A DNA stretch of 64,000 nucleotides from CBDCYS01 sp965226245 (GCA_965226245.1 CBDDCL010000015.1:5146001-5210000); one strand, 5' to 3'; shown: positions 26,951 through 36,010, counted from the first letter of the stretch. Notes: generated from the sequence alone by a model not told the origin. Translations and numbers: made by a program.

Positions 26951-28263
26951 ACCAGCTATTGCGCGTGCTGTTCAGCGGGCGGCGCAAGACAGGCCACTGG
27001 GATCTGGAAGCCGTCGAGATGGCGGTGCGCTCGGCGATGCACCAAGCTGGCGCCGCCGCCCTCTCCGAACTACTGCAATGGGCAGCCCCAGCGGCCGGCC
27101 AGCGGAGCCTTCCCTGTTGTTGCGGCCACCAAGCTCACTACCGGGAACTGCGCTCCAAGTCGGTTCTCACCGCCCTGGGCAGGGTGCATATATCGCGCCC
27201 CTACTACCTGTGCGGGCACTGTCACAGCGGCCAATTTCCGGCCGACGCTGAACTCGACATCGCCCAAACGGAATGCTCTCCTGGGGTACGCCGTATGCAG
27301 GCGATGGTGGGCCAGGAGGCTCCCTTCGATCACGGGCGCCGGCAGCTGGAACTGCTGGCGGGTCTGGAAGTGACCGCCAAGGCGGTGGAGCGGACGGCGG
27401 AGGGGATTGGAGAGGATATCGCGGCGCGGGAGCAGAGCGAGATCCAGCGGGCGATGCAGTTGGAGCTGCCGCTGGTGGTGGGGGAACCCGTTCCGATCCT
27501 GTACATCGAAATGGATGGGACCGGAATTCCGGTGGTGCGCAAAGAGACGGTGGGCCGAGCGGGCAAAAGGAAGGGAGAGGCGGCCCACACCCGCGAAGCT
27601 AAGTTGGGCTGCGTGTTCACTCAAACGAAGTGGGACGAAGAGGGCTACCCCATCCGCGATCCGGACTCGACCAGCTACAGCGGCGCCATTGAGACCGCCG
27701 ACGAGTTTGGCAAACGCATGTATGTGGAGGCTTGGAAGCGGGGCTGGAGCCGGGCACGCAAGAAGGTCGTGCTGGGAGATGGCGCCGAATGGATCTGGAA
27801 CATTGCCCAGCAGCAGTTTCCCGGCGCCATTCAGATCGTCGACCTCTATCACGCCCGCCAGCACTTGTGGGACCTGGCACGCCAGCTTCATCCCCACGAC
27901 AAGGCCCAGCAACGGTGTTGGATCACGATCCATCAGGACCACCTCGACCAGGGGCGGATGGAAGAGTTAGTGTGCTCGCTGCGGTCGGTCGAATGCTCGA
28001 GTCCCCAACTCGCGGAAGAGTTCCGCGACGAAGCCAAATACTTTGAAAAGAATGCCAAGCGGATGCGCTACCCAGAGTTTCGGCGCCAGCATCTGTTTGT
28101 CGGCTCGGGAGTGATCGAGGCCGGCTGCAAGAGTGTCATCGGCTCTCGCCTGAAACGGTCGGGCATGTTCTGGACCGTCCGCGGAGCCAACGCGATTCTG
28201 GCCCTTCGTTGCTGCCACCACAACGGCCGCTTCGAGGACTATTGGGAGGCCCGAGCGGCTTGA
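26910..28263 (+). CDS. ISKra4-family transposase, second frame
   Basis: The open frame continues directly from the A-run (KTAAAIQQEVARELDQLL) to the TGA at 28263; the first ATG/GTG-type start inside it is at 26959 (434 codons). It has a zinc-knuckle region (CCCGHQAHY, YYLCGHCHSG) and a DDE core with IEMDGTGIP, LGDGAEWIW, IVDLYHARQHLWD and GVIEAGCKSVIGSRLKRSGM. The frame relation to 26549-26950 is -1. No lesions are seen, so the element may be active. Confidence 0.88.
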
Positions 28264-28408
28264 GCTCCACTTTCATGTCGCACACCCGGTGTGCGACATG
28301 AATGTGGAGGTGTGCTGGATGTGTTTTCTTTGCAGCGATAACCGAGCGTATTTGATACGCCCGGATAGGAAGCTGCTCGTGAATGACCCGCGGAAGCCGG
28401 CGCGACGT

Positions 28409-28503
28409 TAGCCCGGTTTACCGGGCTTGGATTGCAATAGGCCGGTCCTTTTAGGGCCGGTTTGATGGGCTCGACACCTGGTACGAGGCCGTTTCAACGG
28501 CCT
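28409..28503 (+). repeat. Three consecutive hairpins downstream of the ISKra4 transposase
   Basis: Three stems follow one another: GCCCGGTTTACCGGGC at about 28412, CCGGTCCTTTTAGGGCCGG at about 28442, and GGCCGTTTCAACGGCC at 28482, the last followed by TTTTCTC as in an intrinsic terminator. No convincing coding frame covers 28264-28824. The hairpins may form a terminator cluster, structured RNA or REP insertions. Confidence 0.6.
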
Positions 28504-28824
28504 TTTCTCGTAGGGCTTTAGCCATGGCCGAACCAAAGGGGAAACTTCAGGTGCCGAAGCACTCGTACCCTGGCTCTAGCCGCCGATTCTCCCATATTTA
28601 TGTCGCACACCCCAGTGCCGGACGCTGCTGGCTCACGATCGGCGCTCCCAGCGCCTCCGCCCTCGCCAAGCGTGGACTTCCGTCCACGCCTCTGTCCGGC
28701 CGTTTGGGAACATCTGCCATAATCGGCAACGAGCTGACCATGCCGGTGCTGACGTGGCTGGCGCATCCCGCCCGGCAGGCTCGACTGGGAGGTCCGGCGG
28801 GGAACGACGAGAAGGAGTTCACGG

Positions 28825-29835
28825 GTGAAAATCGGAGTAGTCGGGCTTGGGTTTATGGGCAGCACTCACTTACAGGCGTACGAGAAAATCGGGCGCGCCG
28901 AGTTGGCGGCTGTCGCGAGCAGTGATCCTAAGAAGCTCGCCGGCGACTTGAGTGGAATCGGCGGGAATCTCGAAGTCCAGAGCGCCAAACTGGACTTCGG
29001 CGATGCGAAGCGTTATTCCACGGCCGCGGAGCTTTTCGGCGACCCCGCCGTGGAAGCGGTTGACCTTTGCCTTCCTACTGATTTGCATGCTTCGACGACG
29101 AACGCCGCGCTCAATGCGGGAAAGCACGTGCTCGTCGAGAAGCCCATGGGACTGAGCGGCGAAGAGTGCGACGGAATGATCGCCGCGGCTCGGTCGAACG
29201 GCAAGGTACTGATGGTGGCCCAGGTCATACGTTTTTGGCCTGACTACGTCGCCGCGCGCGACATTGTGAACGCCGGACAGATCGGCACGGTGCGATCCGC
29301 CGCTTTCCGCCGCCGCTGCTCAGCGCCCGCTTGGAGTAAATGGTTGCGGGACCGCGCGCGGAGCGGCGGTGGCGCTTTTGATCTGCTGATTCACGATTTC
29401 GACTATTGCGTGTGGCTGTTTGGGAAGCCCGATGCGGTCTCGGCGGCCGGCCACGAGGACCTGGAAGGCGGCGTCGACCTCGTCGATTGCCGCTTGCGGT
29501 ATCAAGACGGCCCCACGGTGACAGTCGACGGTGGCTGGCACAATCGCGGCGAGTATCCCTTCTCGATGGAGTTCACGATTGTGGGAGACGACGGCGTTCT
29601 CGAGTTCCACTCCGGGGCTCAACGCCTCAAGCTCTACCGGGCGGATGGCACGCAAGAAGAGCCGTCCCTGCCGCAGGGCGATGGGTTCCAGGGTGAGCTG
29701 GAAGCGTTCATCCAGGCATGTGAGCAAGGGGAGCCGCCGGGTGATTGCCGCCCGGAAGATTCCGCTTTGTCAACACGGGTAGCTCTTGCGATGCGGACTT
29801 CCCGGGAGAGGGGCGGCGAGGCGGTTGCTGTTTGA
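28825..29835 (+). CDS. Gfo/Idh/MocA-family NAD(P)-dependent oxidoreductase
   Basis: 336 residues from a GTG start preceded by GAAGGAG. The Rossmann fold opens with KIGVVGLGFMGSTHLQAYE, then the family EKPMGLSGEEC motif with the catalytic-site Lys, and GGGAFDLLIHDFDYCVWLFG supplying the Asp/His dyad of the C-terminal domain. These enzymes oxidise or reduce sugars, inositols or related polyols; the substrate is not evident. Intact and complete. It starts 200 bp downstream of the ISKra4 right end. Confidence 0.88.
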   Translation: MKIGVVGLGFMGSTHLQAYEKIGRAELAAVASSDPKKLAGDLSGIGGNLEVQSAKLDFGDAKRYSTAAELFGDPAVEAVDLCLPTDLHASTTNAALNAGKHVLVEKPMGLSGEECDGMIAAARSNGKVLMVAQVIRFWPDYVAARDIVNAGQIGTVRSAAFRRRCSAPAWSKWLRDRARSGGGAFDLLIHDFDYCVWLFGKPDAVSAAGHEDLEGGVDLVDCRLRYQDGPTVTVDGGWHNRGEYPFSMEFTIVGDDGVLEFHSGAQRLKLYRADGTQEEPSLPQGDGFQGELEAFIQACEQGEPPGDCRPEDSALSTRVALAMRTSRERGGEAVAV

Positions 29836-29863
29836 TTGCCGTTCAGCGTGCCACGCGCCGGCT

Positions 29864-30046
29864 TAGCCCGCTTTTCTCACCACGTGGCGAGGCGAAGTGC
29901 GTGAGAAGGCCGTCAGTACGAGGCGCGCGCCGCTTGACGAGCGGAGGCGTACTTGACCGTACGTTGAGCACGGCGAGCAAGCGCAACGAAGTAATTGGCG
30001 GTCTTATCGCGCGCTTCGACCGCCAGGTGGTGAGAAAAGCGGCTTA
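29864..30046. repeat. Dispersed repeat A, copy 1 (183 bp, core in orientation 1)
   Basis: Terminal inverted repeats TAGCCCGCTTTTCTCACCAC (left) and its near-complement ending GAGAAAAGCGGCTTA (right). The 89-bp core at 29934-30022 runs TTGACGAGCGGAGGCGTACT to CTTCGACCG. The copy at 51648-51833 has the same outer parts but the core inverted. No coding frame. A separate hairpin (AAAGCTGCGTTCACGCGGCTTT, interrupted pairing) follows at about 30049-30072. Confidence 0.85.
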
Positions 30047-30182
30047 GGAAAGCTGCGTTCACGCGGCTTTTCGCATCCGCCCGCCTGGCGTGATTTTTTC
30101 GTTCAGAAACTGGGGAAGGCGCCTCCGCGCTGAACTTTTTGGGGCGCGAATTCGTAGATTCAATTGAGGAACCAAACCACTC

Positions 30183-30650
30183 ATGGCGGAACAAGATTCA
30201 GAAAACGTCGAGCCGATGGACGCTTCCGAAACTGGAGAACGTAGCGCACCGGAACTAAGTTCGGCCGAGTCAAGGGAGGGTCAACACCGGGAGGCCGCCT
30301 CGGGGGCCGCCGCCGGGACCCCCTACTGCGTGCGCTGCGGCGGCTCGATGCCGGGCGGAGACCGCTACTGCCGCGCCTGCGGGTGGGAGGCGGGCGTGGA
30401 GCCTCCGACCCCGCCCCCGAGGCCTGTCATTCCTAACGCTTCGGAAAGCAACCGTCTTGCCGCGCTGCTGCTCTGCGTCTTCATCGGCGTGTTTGGCGCG
30501 CACCGCTTCTACGTTGGCAAGACGGGAACGGGCATCTTGTGGCTCTGCACCTTTGGTCTGTTTACCATAGGCGCCATTTACGACCTGGTACTGATCGCGA
30601 CGGGTGAATTCCGCGACTCGCGCGAACGCAAGGTTGTCTACTGGCAGTAA
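30183..30650 (+). CDS. TM2-domain membrane protein with zinc ribbon
   Basis: 155 residues. An acidic, disordered N-terminus (1-45) leads to a zinc ribbon (CVRCGGSMPGG, YCRACGW), a Pro-rich linker, and two transmembrane helices separated by the TM2 motif (GVFGAHRFYVGKTGTGILW, then FTIGAIYDLVLI). TM2 proteins are membrane-bound and of unknown function, with a DRF-like motif between the helices, here HRF. Monocistronic as far as can be seen. Confidence 0.85.
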   Translation: MAEQDSENVEPMDASETGERSAPELSSAESREGQHREAASGAAAGTPYCVRCGGSMPGGDRYCRACGWEAGVEPPTPPPRPVIPNASESNRLAALLLCVFIGVFGAHRFYVGKTGTGILWLCTFGLFTIGAIYDLVLIATGEFRDSRERKVVYWQ

Positions 30651-30679
30651 GTTCCAATCAACCCGCAACGCCGGCGCGG

Positions 30680-31210
30680 CTATTGACTCCAGGGCGGAAC
30701 GACGCCGTTCACGCGCGCATAGGCGATGGTTTGGCCGAGGTGCTCGCTGAGGTGTTCGGTCATGAATATGATGACGCCGCCGTAGGTGTTGTCTCGCCCG
30801 AATAGTTTGACAGCCTTGTCGATGTCGGCGTCGGAGAGCTTCTCCACCGCGGCGCGTATGTGAGCGAATGACTGCTTCACCATGGCGCTGATCTTGGCCT
30901 TGTCCGTTGTCGACTTCTCCATCCCGCCGGCATCGACACCGTCGGGAATGTCCATTCCAATGGTTCTCGGGATTCGGTAGTTGGCCGAAGCCACGTGCAG
31001 CAATACCTCGCTCACTGAACGTACTCCGTCCCCGGGGCGCCATGTATATTTCCCTTGCGGCATGGCTTCCGCCAAGCCCACGAACTTTCTCTCAAGCGTT
31101 GCCAGGCGTGCTACGGTTCCGTCCCGAACCTCGGCGGGCCCTGCCAAGGCGGCCCCCGCAAAAAGAATAGCCGTGAGGATGGTTAACAGAGTGGTATTGG
31201 CTCTTCGCAT
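30680..31210 (-). CDS. Secreted DinB-like protein
   Basis: 176 residues. A signal peptide (about 1-23, ending AALAGP) precedes a DinB four-helix bundle with the metal-ligand pattern HVASANY in the middle and HLSEHLGQTIAY near the C-terminus. Cytoplasmic DinB proteins include bacillithiol transferases; the exported versions common in Acidobacteria have no known substrate. Convergent with the TM2 gene (30 bp apart). Confidence 0.85.
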   Translation of the reverse strand: MRRANTTLLTILTAILFAGAALAGPAEVRDGTVARLATLERKFVGLAEAMPQGKYTWRPGDGVRSVSEVLLHVASANYRIPRTIGMDIPDGVDAGGMEKSTTDKAKISAMVKQSFAHIRAAVEKLSDADIDKAVKLFGRDNTYGGVIIFMTEHLSEHLGQTIAYARVNGVVPPWSQ

Positions 31211-31589
31211 GGTGTTTCTCCTTTTTTCGCGGCCCGCTGTGGCGCCGGCCGCCGCATTCTATGAACGTTACCAGAATGAGACTCCAAAAGGGAACACGGG
31301 CGGATCCGGTGTGGTTTGTCAGGGGGTGAAGCCTCTGATTCATACGCTGCCGTCCGATGCTCGCGCGTTGGTGACTTGGCGCGACTGCGCGTGCGGGAAA
31401 TCTTACACGGTTCGCTATCTCAATCTTGGAAAATCGACACGTCACTAGTACTACTGTGTTATAAAAAGGGCGCGCGCGATCGCAACGAGTTTCAGCCGCG
31501 TCAGGCTGGCAAGCCCCTTTTCAATGCAGCCGGGCGGGAAGAGGGTTTCGGCGACATAAGCCCGTTTTGGCGGACCTCCGGTCGCCGCA
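31211..31589. other. Gene-free stretch
   Basis: About 380 bp between divergently placed dinB-like and convergent DUF1080 genes. Open frames here are short and lack family resemblance. I see no clear hairpin, tRNA or repeat; part must hold the dinB-like promoter near 31220-31270. Confidence 0.5.
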
Positions 31590-32237
31590 TCATTCCGCCA
31601 GCGGGGTAACACTGACCTCCTTGAACCAGACGATCGATTTTTCGTCGTGGTTTTGGAGGCCTATGTATCCGCTGTCAGGCCGGGGGCCGCGTTGTGGCTC
31701 GTAATATTTCTTTCGTTCAGGGGCGGGCTGTGAACCTTCAAAAGTGTTGACAACCTTCCCGTTCACGCTGATGACGGTTTTCTGCCCTTCGAGCTTGATC
31801 TCCATCGTGTTCCAGCCGGAACGCGAAGGAGGAAACTCTTCAGCGCTCGACATCGAATAAATCGCTCCGGTTCGATGGAACTCGTCACCTCCATCGTTGA
31901 TCTGCACCTCATACCCGCGGTGAACCGGGAACCAGGCGTCGTGGGGCTCCTCGGGAATCCGGATGAAAACGCCCGAGTTGGTGTTCGAACTGGAAGCCTT
32001 GTAGACCACCCGGATGACAGCGTCGCCGAACTTTCCCCCCGTGTGCCAGAGCAGGCCCATGCCGCCTTCTGTTTTCAACGCGCCGTCCTCAACCGAGAAA
32101 GAGCCTTTGCCGGCGTGTCTCCACCCAGTGAGATCTTTACCGTTAAAGAGCTGCGTGCGGTGCTGGTCGGCCTGGACTGCGCCCGAGCCAAACGTTACGG
32201 CGAACAACGTGGCAGCGATTGCGATGTGGCTCTTCAT
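31590..32237 (-). CDS. Secreted DUF1080 (3-keto-disaccharide hydrolase-like) protein
   Basis: About 215 residues from the ATG at 32237, giving a clear signal peptide (MKSHIAIAATLFAVTFGSGA). The rest is one concanavalin-like jelly roll of the DUF1080 type: LFNGKDLTGWRHAGKGSF at the start, NSGVFIRIPEEPHDAW, YEVQINDGGDEFHRTGAIY and GYIGLQNHDEKSIVWFKEV. Some members hydrolyse 3-ketoglucosides; most are uncharacterised. The longer open frame from 32315 adds 26 residues without family similarity. Confidence 0.85.
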   Translation of the reverse strand: MKSHIAIAATLFAVTFGSGAVQADQHRTQLFNGKDLTGWRHAGKGSFSVEDGALKTEGGMGLLWHTGGKFGDAVIRVVYKASSSNTNSGVFIRIPEEPHDAWFPVHRGYEVQINDGGDEFHRTGAIYSMSSAEEFPPSRSGWNTMEIKLEGQKTVISVNGKVVNTFEGSQPAPERKKYYEPQRGPRPDSGYIGLQNHDEKSIVWFKEVSVTPLAE

Positions 32238-32316
32238 AGCACTTCTCCAGTCCATACAGGATAGCGAAACGGCTAGTGCGGAATCCGGCGGCCGGCACCC
32301 CTCCAGCGGGCGCAAG

Positions 32317-33522
32317 TCAAACCTCTTCGCTCAGCTCCGTCTGTTGCTCGCCCTGCGTCAGCCGCGTCATGCGCCCTCCCCGGTCCAAACGAAACTGTTC
32401 TCCGCGCCAATCGACGCGGCTCCCCAGGAAGCTGAACAACCAGACGAGAAAAGCGAGAATGTCCGCCAACGGCAGCAAGTAGAGGTTTCGTTTCGCCTCC
32501 CGCGAGTCCACGCAGTCTGCTACCAGGCAAGCAGCCACAAACCGCGGGATCAGGCAGCAAAGCGCCAAGGTCGTCAAGGCCACCGACTGACTCCCAACCG
32601 CAAGTGCCGAAAGACTCCAAACCGTGCCGTGGGTAACGATCAGTCCGGCGTGTCCCAATGGCCGCATGACGCGAATCGTCCGCGACCACCGCAGCAGATG
32701 GCGCCACACTGCCTTCCATGAATCAGCCGGAAGAAGCGTTTCAACGGTATATCCAGACAAAGCGACATCCAGGCCACTGCTTGAGATGAGGTTTCCCAGC
32801 ACGTAATCATCGGCCAGGAAGGGTCTTAGCCGTTGGAAGCCCCCAATCCGCGCAAGGTCTCTCCGTCGCAGCAGCATGGTGGCTCCCAAGGCGAATCGCA
32901 TCCCTTGCAGGCTTTTCCCGAGCAGCACTTGCCCTTGGTATTCCGCCGAAATCCACAACGCCTCGATGAGAGATGCGAAGGTTCCGCCGGGCCGGGCGCG
33001 GTAGAGACAGCTCACCAAACCTACTCCGGGCTTGGAAAAATCTCTCACGATCCGCTGGAAATAACCACTCTCCACCCGAATGTCGCTGTCGTTGACGAGT
33101 AATAAGTCGTAGCTCGCATGCGCCGCTAATTTCTCGAGAGCAAAAACCTTCGGGTTCCCCTCAGGCGAGGATCCGCACTCGACTAATTTGATCCGGAGGC
33201 GCGGCAATTCAAGTGCAAGCCGGCGGACCGGCTCAGCCGCCGGGTCGCCTCGATCGGTTACGCCGAACAACAGCTCGTACTCCGGGTAGTCCTGAAGCGC
33301 ATGCGCGCGAATGTTTTCGTAAAGAGCCGGCGCGGAGCCGCTTACGGGTTTGAGTACCGAGAGGGCTGGCAGGGCGATCGGATTACTATCCTCGGGGCTG
33401 TCATGGTTGCGGCCGCGGCGGAACCTCCAAGCCGAATAGCAGACCCCTAAGTAGTAGACCGTGGCGCAAGCCAGCAAGAGCCCCAGGGCTGCCGCGGAAA
33501 AACGGATGACGAATTCAGCCAC
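32317..33522 (-). CDS. hpnI: HpnI-like glycosyltransferase of hopanoid modification
   Basis: 401 residues, GT21/ceramide-glucosyltransferase type. An N-terminal membrane helix (8-30) precedes the GT-A domain with LSVLKPVSGSAPALYENI, the metal-binding VNDSDIRVE, a second acidic motif FLADDYVLG, and the QxxRW-like LLRWSRTIR. Two or three C-terminal membrane helices follow. HpnI adds N-acetylglucosamine to bacteriohopanetetrol. Position next to hpnJ supports the assignment over a ceramide enzyme. HpnK, the usual deacetylase partner, is not in this window. Confidence 0.8.
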   Translation of the reverse strand: MAEFVIRFSAAALGLLLACATVYYLGVCYSAWRFRRGRNHDSPEDSNPIALPALSVLKPVSGSAPALYENIRAHALQDYPEYELLFGVTDRGDPAAEPVRRLALELPRLRIKLVECGSSPEGNPKVFALEKLAAHASYDLLLVNDSDIRVESGYFQRIVRDFSKPGVGLVSCLYRARPGGTFASLIEALWISAEYQGQVLLGKSLQGMRFALGATMLLRRRDLARIGGFQRLRPFLADDYVLGNLISSSGLDVALSGYTVETLLPADSWKAVWRHLLRWSRTIRVMRPLGHAGLIVTHGTVWSLSALAVGSQSVALTTLALCCLIPRFVAACLVADCVDSREAKRNLYLLPLADILAFLVWLFSFLGSRVDWRGEQFRLDRGGRMTRLTQGEQQTELSEEV

Positions 33523-33528
33523 GATCCG

Positions 33529-33891
33529 CTACCAGGAAATCAGAACAACACCGCAGGTAACCAGGACCGCCGCGGCTGACCGGCGCGCTGAAATCCTCTC
33601 CTTGAGAAAAATCCTTGCCAGCAGAGTTTCCACTACATACGCTCCCGCTGTCGCCGGCACGGCGAAACTCACGTCCTCGATGGAGAGCAGCGCCATGAAG
33701 GCGAAGAACGAAACCGCGTAGCCAGGGATAGCAAGCCAGATAAAAACATCTTGCGCCAGCGTGGTGGCGCTCTGGATCAGTGAGCGCGGCCCAAAGTTAT
33801 TAATCTCGCCTAAGCGGCGCATGGCGGCAGCCTTGAGTAAATCACCCAGCACCGTCCCACCGATCACCAGCGTAAGCAGGAAGAGGGTCAA
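33529..33891 (-). CDS. Half-size EamA/SMR-type transporter, second of pair
   Basis: 120 residues with four predicted transmembrane helices; AGAYVVETLLARIFLKERIS is the EamA/SMR-type end of helix 3 into helix 4. It overlaps the upstream transporter by 4 bp and precedes hpnI by 6 bp, so all belong to one operon. Four-helix proteins of this class work as dimers. The pairing of two different ones resembles ArnE/ArnF, which flip an aminosugar lipid. A role moving a hopanoid or its sugar donor across the membrane is inferred. Confidence 0.75.
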   Translation of the reverse strand: MTLFLLTLVIGGTVLGDLLKAAAMRRLGEINNFGPRSLIQSATTLAQDVFIWLAIPGYAVSFFAFMALLSIEDVSFAVPATAGAYVVETLLARIFLKERISARRSAAAVLVTCGVVLISW

Positions 33892-34298
33892 ATCTCGTCT
33901 CCCGCTTGCGGCTGGTCAAGGGTAGACACCGGTGTTGAGCCGGCCAGCGCCACGCCCAGGGTCACCAGCAACGTCCCGGCCCATCTCGTTTCAGAGATCT
34001 TTTCACCCAGGAACCCCCAACTGAGCACAGCGACGAGCACGTAACCAATCGAGGTCACCAGTAATACGTAGCTCAGATCCGCCCAACTCAGCACAATTGC
34101 ATGCGCAATGAAAAACAAAAGTAATAGGCCCACGCCCGAGAGAACCCAGGGGTTGGTCATCGCCTCAAGGCCGGAGCAGATCAGGTCCGCCGGCGAATAG
34201 GAAGCGATGCTGCCGACCTGCTCCATTCCGTACCCCAGCACCACGTTGCCGAGGGCATTGGCAACGATGACGACCAGCAGGAATCCGGTGGTTTTCAA
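33888..34298 (-). CDS. Half-size EamA/SMR-type transporter, first of pair
   Basis: 136 residues with four transmembrane helices. Helix 1 carries VVIVANALGNVVLGYGMEQ, helix 3 LSYVLLVTSIGYVLVAVLSW and the loop motif GEKISETRWAG, the standard pattern before the last helix in EamA/SMR proteins. It has a longer cytoplasmic tail than its partner. Overlapping reading frames with the second transporter imply stoichiometric synthesis and likely heterodimer formation. Confidence 0.75.
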   Translation of the reverse strand: MKTTGFLLVVIVANALGNVVLGYGMEQVGSIASYSPADLICSGLEAMTNPWVLSGVGLLLLFFIAHAIVLSWADLSYVLLVTSIGYVLVAVLSWGFLGEKISETRWAGTLLVTLGVALAGSTPVSTLDQPQAGDEI

Positions 34299-34301
34299 GA
34301 T

Positions 34302-34330
34302 TCAGAGCCCCGAACGCAAGTGAGTGGGTC
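34302..34330 (+). repeat. REP-like hairpin (TCAGAGCC..GGGTC family)
   Basis: TCAGAGCCCCGAACGCAAGT followed by GAGTGGGTC, with weaker pairing than other copies. It sits in the 140-bp gap between hpnJ and the transporter pair, the one non-overlapping junction in this operon, where an additional gene could have been lost. Confidence 0.6.
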
Positions 34331-34440
34331 CCCCTGACGCGCTGATTCGCGGGACGCTTTCGCAGCGTACCGGTTGGGAACCACACAGGGGGCGACGGCG
34401 TGAGGTGGCGCACGGCTCCACCCTGCTTCACGCCAACCCG

Positions 34441-35892
34441 TCACGCCGCTTGATCGTCACGCCGTCGAGCGGCGACGAATCGCTGGCGCTTCGCACGAAG
34501 CGACAGGTATTCCTTCGCTACCTTGTAGAGGCGGCGGCGCTCGCTTCCATCGAACATGGCTTTGCGAACGATTCTCCAAGCCACTCTTGGACGGAAGTAA
34601 TACTCGTCATAAAAGCGCTCGACCCACTCCAGGATTTCGGGCTGATCCAGCTCGCCGTAGGTTATGTTCGGCAGTTGGTGGCCTGTCTCGTCCGTCATCG
34701 AGTCAAGCGTGATCAGGCTGTTCGACTGCACATAGTCGTAGAACTCGGTTCCGGGGTAGGGATGAGCGATCGAAACTTGGATCGTCTCGGTATCCATACG
34801 CTTGGCGAAGTCGATCGTGCGGCGGATGGATTCCCGTGTTTCACCCGGCAGTCCGACAATGTAGTCGCCATGAATCAGCAAACCCAGTTTCTTGCAATGC
34901 TTGGTAAACCGCTCGGCTTGCTCGATCGTGGCGCCTTTCTTGATGTTCTTGAGAATCTGGGGATCCCCGGACTCGTAGCCGACGATGAGAAGCCTGCAGC
35001 CGGCGTCTTTCATGGCTTTCAGCGTTTCGTAGTCCACCGTCACCCGTGATGTGCAGGACCACGTAAAATTGAGCGGCTGCAGCTTGTCGCACAGTTCGAT
35101 CACTCGCGACTTCCGAATGTTGAACGTGTCGTCGTCGAAGAAAATCTCCTTCAGCCCCGGGAAATTCCGCAGCGTCCATTGCACCTCTCCCGCCACATCC
35201 CGCGCCGAGCGGGTTCGCCAGCGGTGACCCGACAACGTTTGCGGCCAGAGGCAAAACGTGCACAGAGCCGGACATCCGCGCTCCGTGTAAAACGCAAGAT
35301 ATGGATGCAGCAGAAAAGGAACGTTGTAGCGGGTGAAGTCGAGATCCCGTTTGTAGACCTTCGTGACCCAGGGCAATGTGTCCAGGTCATCAATCGGCTG
35401 CCCTTCCGGATTGTGGACGAACCCGCCGTTTTCGCGGAAGCTGGCGCTGGGAACGTCGCGCAACGCCCTGCCGTTGGCGTAGTCAACGACAGGATGATCG
35501 AACTCCTTTCTAATGATAAAGTCGATCGCCTTGCTGGCGGCCAAGCTTTCCTCTGGCAGCGCCGTGACATGAGGGCCTACGAAGCAGATCTTGAGTTCAG
35601 GATTGGCCTCCTTCATCTTTTCGGCAAGCGCGACGTCGTTATCGAACCCCGGAGTCGACGTAAACAGGACAAGGAACTCGAACTCGCGCGCCATCTCGAT
35701 TGTCTGGGCCGGGGTGACCTTGTGCGGCGGCGCGTCGACGACTTTGCTGCCGGGAAGCAGACCTGCCGGGTAGCACAGCCAAACGGGATACCAATACGAC
35801 TCGACCTCGCGGGTCGCCGGCCATCGAGAACTCGCTCCTCCGTCGAAGTTTTCAAACGACGGGGGGTTAAGAAACAGGGTTTTGCGGGGCAT
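34441..35892 (-). CDS. hpnJ: HpnJ, B12-binding radical SAM protein of hopanoid biosynthesis
   Basis: 483 residues. The start MPRKTLFLNPPSFENFDGGA and a cobalamin-binding-type domain (to about 150) precede the radical SAM core with Cys207, Cys211 and Cys214 (GCPALCTFC), the SAM motifs IFFDDDTFNI and LLIVGYESGD, and IHGDYIVGLPGETRES. HpnJ contracts the glucosamine ring of bacteriohopanetetrol glucosamine to the cyclitol ether. It is the first gene of the minus-strand operon that ends with hpnI. Complete length. Confidence 0.88.
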   Translation of the reverse strand: MPRKTLFLNPPSFENFDGGASSRWPATREVESYWYPVWLCYPAGLLPGSKVVDAPPHKVTPAQTIEMAREFEFLVLFTSTPGFDNDVALAEKMKEANPELKICFVGPHVTALPEESLAASKAIDFIIRKEFDHPVVDYANGRALRDVPSASFRENGGFVHNPEGQPIDDLDTLPWVTKVYKRDLDFTRYNVPFLLHPYLAFYTERGCPALCTFCLWPQTLSGHRWRTRSARDVAGEVQWTLRNFPGLKEIFFDDDTFNIRKSRVIELCDKLQPLNFTWSCTSRVTVDYETLKAMKDAGCRLLIVGYESGDPQILKNIKKGATIEQAERFTKHCKKLGLLIHGDYIVGLPGETRESIRRTIDFAKRMDTETIQVSIAHPYPGTEFYDYVQSNSLITLDSMTDETGHQLPNITYGELDQPEILEWVERFYDEYYFRPRVAWRIVRKAMFDGSERRRLYKVAKEYLSLRAKRQRFVAARRRDDQAA

Positions 35893-35940
35893 TTAGAGAA
35901 GGTGAGAGGTCCAGAATAGCAGATCTATTCTGCTGGTCGG

Positions 35941-36010
35941 GCTGAAGATGGATCAAACCAGCTGAAGATGGATCAAACCAGAAGATGGATCAAACCAATG
36001 GATCAAACCA
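35941..36010 (+). repeat. Decaying tandem repeat (GATGGATCAAACCA)
   Basis: Four successive units, CTGAAGATGGATCAAACCAG twice and then progressively shorter at the 5' side (AAGATGGATCAAACCA, ATGGATCAAACCA), run without spacers upstream of hpnJ. It looks like slippage-generated DNA and lies where the hpnJ promoter would be expected. Confidence 0.75.

Larger units (their letters stand above)
26445..28612 (+). mobile_element. ISKra4-family element
   Basis: The nine bases CAGTGCCGG occur at 26436-26444 and again at 28613-28621, directly outside ends that share GGGGTGTGCGA in inverted orientation. This suggests a target duplication around a 2.17-kb element. Inner inverted repeats (GGGTGCGCGACATAGAAGTG at 26453-26472 and its near-complement at 28268-28287) flank the two coding frames closely, so the right end appears duplicated or extended by a 320-bp hairpin-rich segment. 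Confidence 0.7.

Noticed and set aside
28524..28925. 133-codon frame overlapping the start of the oxidoreductase
   Set aside because: Passes through hairpins and the IS end, no family pattern; the GTG-started oxidoreductase with a good ribosome site is preferred.
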